A stretch of 64,000 bases of DNA, taken from contig CP142460.1 of the NCBI GenBank assembly GCA_038049695.1, positions 34,320,001 to 34,384,000 of the forward strand, in the 5' to 3' direction. This document shows, in pieces, positions 56,546 to 64,000 of this stretch. The position numbers and the translations under genes are program-made. The stretch's first letter is position 1. Each line of letters opens with the position of its first letter. The notes beneath the pieces were generated by a model. The model ran no database searches and was not told the DNA's origin. It saw only the letters and a program-made list of their open reading frames with translations. The DNA comes from Cinnamomum chago. Lineage: Eukaryota; Streptophyta; Magnoliopsida; Laurales; Lauraceae.

Positions 56546-59500
56546 TGTAAGACCCCGACCCGAGTGAACCCGATTAGTGCTAATTAAGCAGTGTGTTAGT
56601 TCTAAGCTTGATTAGTGATTTTGGCTAAGTTGGGTTTGGATTAGCTTTTGGGATAGTTTTGGGGGATTTTGATTGCTTTGGGTTAGTAGGGCCCTTTGGG
56701 GGTTCCTTTTCATGACATTGCATATGTTTGAGGATTTATCGGAGATTTTTGCATCCATTGTTTTAATCTCTTCTTATTCGTATTGATATACTCTACAACT
56801 TTCATGTTGGTCCCGTCCCCGTTTGAGATCCCGAAACCCGATTTCATAGCCTTGAGGGTAAAACAGTCATTGCACACAAAAATCTGTACCCAAAACTTGA
56901 TATTCCCGAAACCCGTGAAACATATACTTTTTGGAAACTAGATATTTCGGCGATCATTTCTTTCTTCTTCGTCGAATTCATTAGAATCCCCGAAAGACAA
57001 GATTTCAGCCCTTGAATGTCTTTAGTAGTGGGACCCATTCCCATTTGCCATATAAGGAGAACCCATCTTCCCATTCCCTTTTTCCAGCACAAAAAGAACC
57101 TAAGGTTTGCTTTTGGCAACTTTTCTTCTTCTTCTTTCTCTCTCCACCTCCAATCCACACCAAACTTGCATCAATCAAGAAATGGAGATCATCTTCTTCT
57201 TCCTCTTCACCATGGCTCTCTATTGATACCATTTGTGAAGAAAACCCTCCATTCCAAGACCTTCATTGAGCTTACTCTTTGCCATTAGAGGACCTTAAAA
57301 GTAAGTAATCCTTCCTTTCTTCTAGATTTGCATTCTTCTAGCCTTAGAGAAGCTTCATTTCCATTATTGTAAGGTTTCCCTTCCTATTTCTTGTTTTCAC
57401 CCATTTTAGGGTTTGTTTTGGGGGATTTTTGTTATAGCTAGGATCTTTGGCTTGGAAGAGTATAGGAGTTTGATTTCTTGATTTGAAGACACAAGGCAAG
57501 TGGATTACTTGATTTTTTTTATGAGCTTTCAATGGTTTCCATGAGGAATGTGGTTGACTTGTCATTTCACTCATATTTATTGGCTTGCATTTATTTTTGA
57601 AATGAATGCTTGAATGCATATTGGCTAAGTCATTTAATGTTTTGTAAACATGTTGGTTTAGCATTTATTGTCTTTTGGTTATATCCTAAATGAATGTTTG
57701 TGAAATGGTTTCCTTCCTCCTTCCTTTGTATTGGACTTGATGTGGAAGAATGAGGTGATGAATGATCACAAGTTGGAGTTTTGGAGAAGTATAGATAGAT
57801 GTATTGGAGGAGTTCTTAGCTCAATTTTATTGCAGGGACTAAGTGGAAGTAGGGAGAATGATTTTGAGGAGGAGAAATGGCTCAAAATATGAACACAGTG
57901 GGTGTTTCCCGCACCTGGCGGTCAGCCTGCGGTCACCTGGTGTCACCTGGCGGCTAACCGCCAACTAGCCGAAATATCACGGTGGCTTTTCCAGAGAGCA
58001 CACTTCTCCACCTGAAACTCAGTTAGCTCCACGGTCAGACTACGGCTAGCCGCCCATCCCAGCGGCGGCTAACCGCCAGCTGACCGCACCTTGGCGGTTA
58101 GCTTTCTAGTAAGCTGCATTTTTGCAGCCTAGCCGCGGTCAGCCAGCGGCTAGCCGCCCATCCCAGCAGCGGCTAACCGCCAGGTGACCAAAATTTCCCA
58201 GGTTTCGGAGAGCTCCTCGCTCGAGCAAACTCTCCGGTTCGCTCGAGCGCTGAGCTTTGTCAATCAAAAGAGATTCACTAGGCATTGTATGAGGCCATTC
58301 GAGAAAGAAACCATATCACGAAGATGTCATTCGAAGTTCTGAAAATTCAAAGTGTATAAGGAGCCCGGAATGTCCCCAAACTCAAAGAGTACCAAGTTTT
58401 TATCAGATCGACATACGGGGTCCCTATTCACGTTGAACTATTTTTGAACCCCGATACTTGTCTTGAGATTTCAAAAGCTCTATAGTATTTCATTGTTCCC
58501 TAGATTTATACTACATGCCTTGTTTTCCCGAAAGTATTGAATTACACTTGAAATAGTTACTTGTCTTGAAGTGCATTGCACCACATGAAATGACAGTGTG
58601 CCCTTGAGCACCCCCGTCTTGCCCGTTTATTCATTGTACTTGATTTACTTGCATATGTCTCGATTTGGTATTTGACCTATTAGTCGGCACCACTAAGCTT
58701 GGATAACCCTGTTGGTCTGATCCACCAACTTGGAGATCCCCCTCTTGTCCCGCTAGCTGCAGTTTGGATCCCGCTACCCGGTTATTACCATGGTCTTGCC
58801 CCGATGCCGCAGATTGCTACTGTGGTCCCCGATGCCCGGCTCGCTACCGTGGCCATGTATAGTATATGTATTTATAAGATCCACTGTTTCTCCTCACCTC
58901 GAGTGACTGAGATCAGTGCCTAGTGCTTGCTCTATCACTTTAGTGATAGAGGACTTAGCTTCGTGTGGTTGCCATCTTGATTGTTTCCCGTCTCCTTGGT
59001 TACCTTTACATGTTTTATAATGCATACTCGTATTTGAATAAATGTTTTATCTTGTTTAGAGAAATTGTCATTTAAACAGGTTCAAATGTTTTGGAGGTAA
59101 ATTCATGTATTTTCATATTGTCATTGTGTTTTATCCATTTGCCAAACCGTCGTGTTTGACCTACTCTTTGGTACTCAGGCCCCGTTGTCGGTTACCCCGA
59201 GGAGGAGCCCGAGGAGGCGGTCGTAGAACCACAACAGTTAGTGGAGTGGCGTGCCGATGACGTCATGTAGACGTTTGATGGTTATGAGAGACTTTATATT
59301 TTGGGAAACTGTTTAACCATTCTTTGGATTAGTATTTTGGTTATATTGGCCTGGTGGGCCTCTATTTTTGGGAAATGTAATTAAATGATAATTGTATAAA
59401 CTTTAACTTACTTTGGGTAAACATGCTATAGATCATTGCTCATTCTGATACAATATCTTTATACTTGTGATATTGTTTTATGACCAAGGATGGTTGACAT

Positions 59501-59692
59501 TTTGATTTGCTACACGCTTCCGCATTTAATAGAAATATTCATTTATAGTTGTGATATCCTCACCGCGGACACGTGTGGGAAATTAAATAAACATATGTTA
59601 TTATTAAACTGTTGATGTAGATTGTTATCATTATGTCATTATCACCACCATCACTAGTCCCGATCCCGGATCCCCGGTCTGGGGTCGCGACA
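56546..59692 (+). mobile_element. solo LTR D1 (3,147 bp), a related gypsy family, inside the G1 3' LTR
   Basis: Starts TGTAAGACCCCGACCCG and ends GGGGTCGCGACA, flanked by TCTTC at 56541-56545 and 59693-59697. It shares the terminal sequences, the CTACACGCTTCCGC and CTCACCGCGG blocks and a hairpin island with the G1 family, while most of the body differs. It therefore belongs to a sister family, with D2 as its second copy here. Confidence 0.9.
57905..58250 (+). repeat. palindromic island in D1 (mixed GGCTAGCC and CGCTCGAGCG types)
   Basis: Several CGGCTAACCGCC, CGGCTAGCCGCC and GGTCAGC words are followed at 58205-58250 by CGCTCGAGC and TTCGCTCGAGCGC, so both core types seen separately in C1 and C2 stand side by side. 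Confidence 0.82.
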
Positions 59693-60192
59693 TCTTCCTT
59701 CTCTCTTGTTTGGCCTTTTCTAGGTAAGAGCTCCAACCCATCTCTTTAATGGAGCCTTTTTGGTTCCTAAAGATCTTGTTTTTCATGTTGCAGACCCTTT
59801 TGTGAAAATGGGTTCCTTGTTTTCAAGTTTGAGTGAGTTTTGAATAGTTTTCATGGGTTTTGTAGTCTTTGGATTAGCTTGAGTGGAAGTGCTTGAAGGA
59901 GGTTGTGACATCTTGGAATAAGGCAAGTAACCAATCTTGGATGGATGATAGCATGTGTGCATTTGATTTGTTTTCTTTTCATTCTTCTCATTTCATTGGA
60001 AATCTATGTCTTGAATGGAAATTTGGAAATTTTGTTGTAGATTGAAGAATGGGAATGTGATGTCTCAAGTTGGGCTATGAAATGTGTGTTTTATCCCTTG
60101 GAGAGCTTGTAGGCTCAGGGAAGTGCAGGTTGAAGGAGAAATAAGAAGAAGGGAAGAAGAAAATGTGAGAATCTGACTTGAAATGAACTGTC

Positions 60193-60485
60193 CATGCAGT
60201 GTCGGTCAGCTCGTCGCTCAGCTGTCGGCTGACCAAAATTCCCATTTCGGTCGATCGACAGCCCACCAAACTCAGTCGGCTCCTTTTCCCAAGACCTGCA
60301 TTTCGCCCGGACAGACTTCGGTCAGCTGTTGGCTGGCCGACACTTTCACTTCGGTCGACCGACAGCCAACCGAAGCCAGTGCGGCTCCTTTTCCCTAGAG
60401 CAGAGGTTTTCGGGGCAAATCTGTCGGTCAGCTGTTGGCTAGCTGACATACTCCACCTTGGTCGACCGACAGGTGACCGAAACTC
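60193..60485 (+). repeat. palindromic island in the G1 3' LTR (GGTCGACC type)
   Basis: CAGCTGTCGGCTGACC, CGGTCGATCGACAG, CGGTCGACCGACAG words with GGCTCCTTTTCCC spacers. It includes a unit missing from the 5' LTR of the same element. Confidence 0.82.
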
Positions 60486-61954
60486 CATTATGAGTTGTTT
60501 TAGAAGGATTTCTACAAGAATGAAAACTAGAATATGTTATGGGACTTTTATCCTGACAATGTGTGATTGAAACCGAAGATGTCTTTAACTTCGGGGGCAC
60601 CTACCTCTCTTACAATTTCAATAATTGGGTTTCAATTACACAAGGGTTAACCAAAGGTCCTTACATACGCTTGATAGACTTTGCTTTCGAACTTTAGTTT
60701 TGATGCAACAAGTATTATCGTGTACTCGTTTTGTAATTAAGTATAAGCTTGTTTGAAAATTGTTTTGAGGATAAAAAGGGGATCACTTCTTAAGTGTGTT
60801 TCGCATATGTATACTTATACCTCTTGCTAGTCATGTCTTGTTTAGTTCTGACAAGTGATTTCCCCCTTCAAGCTTGATTTGTTTTAAGACGTGTTTCATT
60901 GTGTTTCGTGCATTCATGAATTTAAGTGAACACCACTGAGCTTGGACTGCCCTTTCAGTTTGATCCATTGTCTGGGGGTCCTTAAACATGTGGACTGTCT
61001 ACAGATTGGTCGTGTATTTTATTACACATCGTGTGTGTCCGGTTCCGCGGCCGGAATCCCTGTATTTGTGGGAATCGTGTCATGATTTATTATGTAATCG
61101 TGCTTGTCGTGCGTGCTTGCTCTTTTCATTATAAATGATAGAGAAAGGATGGGCTCATTGTGGAATGTGACTATTCATGATATTATAAGTATTCATGCTA
61201 GCTTTGCTCGTATTTTGAAATGTACCTTAGTCATGTAACTGTTTACAATTTAATAAAATGTCTTTACATGATTCTTTAAACACTTACTTACATGCTCATG
61301 CTTAAATTGATTACCTGCCAAACCGTCGTGTTTGATCCTTGTATGTTGGTGCCCAGGTGCAAGTGACGTTGCCTTTGAGGAGGAGCGTCTGGAGGAGTCT
61401 CTTGAGCCACCCCTAGTCCGAGAGTGGCAACCCGACGATGTCAACTAGACGTTGGGCGGGTCTTTAGTTGCGTTTCATTTTGTCATGGGTTCCTTTTGGT
61501 TATTTTGAGAATTGTATTGGCCCCTATTGGCCTCTTATGGGATGTAACTAAACTTAATTAACTTTTTGTGTTAGTTTCATAACTGGAATTAAGATGAGAA
61601 TGCCATGTTAACTCCTTTCTTGTGATACTATGTCTTGATATTATTTTGTCATAGAACTTAAAGTTTTATTGGTGCTTGTCTTGATGTGACTTGCTACATG
61701 CTTCTGCAAACTTGATCGTGTGAGACAGATTCCGCGTGTTTCGGGAATACTCACGCGGGAACCTGTGGGAAAACACCAAACCACAAATACCAAACTATCA
61801 ACGTCGCGGGCCCGAGATCCGTTCCGGGGTTGCGACATAATTATCATTACATTTCGAGAATGCACATCGGTGCTAGCACAATGCAACAATTGCAATTTCA
61901 ATATTTTCGGAGTGCATATAAAATTCAGGAACAATGAAATACGATTGAACTTTT

Positions 61955-63107
61955 TGTCATACCCCCAAACCGAAACCCTGGGGGGTGCGAATGAGATTAA
62001 GGATAATTATATTTTTCTCCCAAGATCGGTGTGTGTAAAGACAAAACATTCCAACACACTCTGAATATTTTGTGGAAGCTTTCGTGGCGTTGTGACCCAG
62101 AGTCCGTGGCCATCGGATTCCATGTCGCATTCAACCGCTAGCATATAGCTATTATATCAAGAACCATATCAGACTGGAATAAACCATCACAACCAAGTAT
62201 AGAGCTAACAGTAACAGAATAATCATTCCCACATGTGTTCAAGTTAGAAATTATCAATGTGCATTATCATATCAAACGCACAATCTTCAATGTGAACTCT
62301 TGCTAGGTCTAACTCTTTCTATTCGTTGCTCTTGATCCACTGCACAACAGTCGGTCTCTGACACTATCATCCTTGTCCCTTCACCATTCTTCAACATTTG
62401 AAGCACTGCACTCACTCTTACAACTGTTTGCTAAGTCTGCTTCCCCCAACAAAACCAAAATAATTGACTTTCTGCTCCATGTATCTGTGCGTAATCCGAT
62501 GTTCCTCATGTCGATAAAATTCACAAAATCTTTAATGTTAGGCAATTTAGTAGAGATCCTTTCTACAGTCAACTCCTTTATCAACTGCTGGAATCTGACT
62601 TCCAATGCTTCTAGTCACACAAACAACGCATCCTACAGGGTCTACTTCACCACATGGCTGTACTTCTTGGAAATTCCCAAATAGCTCTCTGACAAAACTC
62701 ATCAAATTCCCAATGGCTTGTTGGCTCGGTCGACCGGGGGCAGGGGTCGGTCGACCGGGTAAACTGGCATGGGTTGAGTTCCTGCAGAAATTGCGATTTT
62801 CCAAAGATGAAACTTGGAACTCATGGCTAGTGTGATTTAAGCATAATAACAATATTCTAAAAATGAGGAATGTATGCAAATCACAAACCTAGATGTCTAA
62901 CTCGATTTTCCAAAAAAATGCATGAAGAACTAGGTTTTCAAAATTGCATTTTAAGTTCTAAAACATGCATGATTAAATCATTTGAAAATCAAATGCAAAT
63001 GCAAGGTAGAAACTTAGATTTCAAAGTCAAAACTAAGATGCAAGAGTGTGTGATCAAATGACCGTGAAAGTGATAGTGAATCCATCATATTAGCAACAAA
63101 CGAAAAC
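61955..63107. mobile_element. unresolved LTR-like block F
   Basis: It starts abruptly within D2 with TGTCATACCCCCAAACC, a typical plant LTR start, and contains a GGTCGACC island at about 62725-62765. No matching end, duplication, primer site or protein motif is visible before the TRIM array. A minus-strand frame near 62381-62605 is not recognised and is probably chance or decayed. Confidence 0.4.
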
Positions 63108-63288
63108 TGTAATGCCCCACCCTTCACGCATGCATGATATTGACCGCTTTGGCCCACGGACCTCAAGGTTTTGAATCTGATGGGCCTCAACCCATCAAAA
63201 GGCCTCATGCAAGGTAAGGGTGTAAGCTCTACATATAACCCCATTCACTTTCCTTTTTATAATCGATGTGGGACTCCGGGGCGTCACA
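63108..63288 (-). repeat. TRIM LTR 1
   Basis: 181 bp; TGTAATGCCCC to GGGGCGTCACA; contains the block GGGCCTCAACCCATCAAAAG shared by all three copies. Confidence 0.85.
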
Positions 63289-63449
63289 AACCACGCCCCT
63301 TAAGGCTGCACGTCCCTGCGAAGTAGCCTGCCAGTCTCTGTAGCCTGCCAGCCCTCTTGGCCCGCCCACATGGAAACCCGGCAAGTTGCACCAGGCCACG
63401 GCAGGGGACCCACACTCAAACTAGTTGAGAGTTGGTTTTGATACCATTC

Positions 63450-63631
63450 TGTCACGCCCCACCCTTCACGCAAGCATGATATTGTCTGCTTTGGCCCACC
63501 GGCCACACGGTTTTGCTTCTGATGGGCCTCAACCCATCAAAAGGCCTCATGCAAGGTAAGAGTGTAAGCTTTACATATAACCCCCATTCACTTTCCTCTC
63601 TATAGTCGATGTGGGACTCCGGGGCGTCACA
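63450..63631 (-). repeat. TRIM LTR 2
   Basis: 182 bp; TGTCACGCCCC to GGGGCGTCACA. Confidence 0.85.
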
Positions 63632-63774
63632 ATCCACCCCCCTTAAGGTTGTACATCCATGTCCAGTAGCCTACAAGTCCTCTTGGCCCGCCCATATGGA
63701 GACCCGCCCACTTGCACCAGGCCACGACATGGAACCCACACTCGAACTAGTCGAGAGCCGGCTCCGATACAATT

Positions 63775-63955
63775 TGTAACGCCCCGCCCTCCACGCATGT
63801 ATGATATTGTTCGCTTTGGCCCACCAGCCTCATGGTTTTGCCTCTGATGGGCCTCAACCCATCAAAAGGCCTCATGCAAGGTAAGGGTGTAAGCTCTACA
63901 TATAACCCCATTCACTTTCCTCTCTATAGTCGATGTGGGACTCCGGGGCATCACA
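63775..63955 (-). repeat. TRIM LTR 3
   Basis: 181 bp; TGTAACGCCCC to GGGGCATCACA. Confidence 0.85.
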
Positions 63956-64000
63956 ATCCACCCCCCATAAGGCTGCACGTCCCTGTGCAGTAGCTAGCAA

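Larger units (their letters stand above)
35549..61837 (+). mobile_element. Ty3/gypsy chromovirus G1, complete but defective, host to G2 and D1
   Basis: 5' LTR 35549-38381, primer binding site 38385-38396, internal region 38397-40572 resumed at 54713-55811, polypurine tract 55812-55824, 3' LTR 55825-61837. The duplication TAATT at 35544-35548 and 61838-61842 is exact. Reverse transcriptase and RNase H precede integrase, and a chromodomain follows integrase, which makes it a gypsy chromovirus; LTRs of about 2.8 kb with a tRNA-Met primer site recall the Tekay/Del group (inference). Gag and protease are deleted, and pol carries stops and a duplication. Confidence 0.93.
55825..61837 (+). repeat. 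G1 3' LTR, with D1 nested in it
   Basis: The pieces are 55825-56545 and 59698-61837, about 2.86 kb, colinear with the 5' LTR. It ends GGGGTTGCGACA followed by the TAATT duplication. A palindromic island is at about 60193-60485. Confidence 0.92.
34398..61954 (-). mobile_element. LTR D2 (D family), minus orientation, split by G1 and cut by block F
   Basis: The pieces are 34398-35548 and 61843-61954. On the minus strand the element end is GGGGTCGCGACA, and the body aligns with D1 (56546-59692), including the block around 35280-35460 against 58680-58870. Homology to D1 continues across the G1 insertion (GGTGCTCAAAAGCATAATT, then ATCATTACATTT). It stops at 61954 where another LTR-like sequence starts, so the far end is not seen. 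Confidence 0.78.
63108..64000 (-). mobile_element. TRIM retrotransposon array: LTR-internal-LTR-internal-LTR-(internal)
   Basis: Three LTRs of 181-182 bp (63108-63288, 63450-63631, 63775-63955) begin TGTAA or TGTCA, then (T/C)GCCCC, and end GGGGC(G/A)TCACA. The internal segments, 161 and 143 bp, end in TTGATACCATT and CCGATACAATT, i.e. minus-strand primer binding sites of the TGGTATCA type. They begin with CCCCTTAAGG-like sequence, the reverse complement of a polypurine tract. There is no coding capacity. The third internal segment runs off the window. Confidence 0.85.

Noticed and set aside
62381..62605. Minus-strand frame in block F as a possible host gene
   Set aside because: No recognisable domain, no start context and no supporting splice signals.

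Overview
The window is nuclear DNA of a flowering plant. It holds one apparently intact host gene, a three-exon cytochrome P450 of the CYP85 clan, and otherwise is almost entirely transposable elements, mostly LTR retrotransposons inserted into one another. The species cannot be read from the sequence. A woody angerosperm-type, repeat-rich genome is an inference from the kilobase-scale LTRs and the abundance of solo LTRs.

Layout. (1) 1-5804: a minus-strand Ty1/copia element, cut by the window edge, with a pol stop codon and a deletion that removed the gag zinc knuckle and the protease active site. (2) 5805-13198: short promoter and P450 gene (exons 6265-7228, 11805-11992, 12902-13198; 482 residues, all hallmark motifs present). 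Intron 1 carries a probable small hAT-like MITE. (3) 14065-15522: a probable non-autonomous DNA transposon. (4) 15738-34397: element A1, whose 5' LTR is split by solo LTR A2. A2 contains B, a complete LARD-like element without coding capacity, and solo LTR C2. B contains solo LTRs E and C1. (5) 34398-61954: a reverse solo-type LTR (D2) split by gypsy chromovirus G1. G1 is split in its pol by a second copy of the same family, G2, in opposite orientation. The G2 LTRs are split by solo LTRs A3 and B3, and the G1 3' LTR by solo LTR D1. (6) 61955-63107: an unresolved LTR-like block. (7) 63108-64000: a tandem TRIM array, LTR-internal-LTR-internal-LTR.

Most boundaries are fixed by TG...CA ends plus exact 5-bp target-site duplications: GGGAT (A2), AAGGT (B), GGTTT (C1), AGAAG (C2), TAATT (G1), ACAAC (G2), TCTTC (D1), GTAAA (B3), TAAGG (A3). 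No intact autonomous element is present. G1 and G2 each carry several stops or frameshifts, several of them CAG-to-TAG changes of the kind expected from deamination of methylated CHG sites.

Two structural signals are not explained by ordinary element annotation. First, the non-coding interior of LARD B is a serial array of more than twenty dyads: each has perfect 6-12 nt inverted arms with its own sequence, most enclosing a shared motif close to AGTTATATCTTT. Second, the LTRs of several element families contain an island of hairpins built from palindromic words (GGCTAGCC, GGTCGACC, CGCTCGAGCG). In the gypsy family this island sits at one fixed LTR position but its core palindrome differs from copy to copy.
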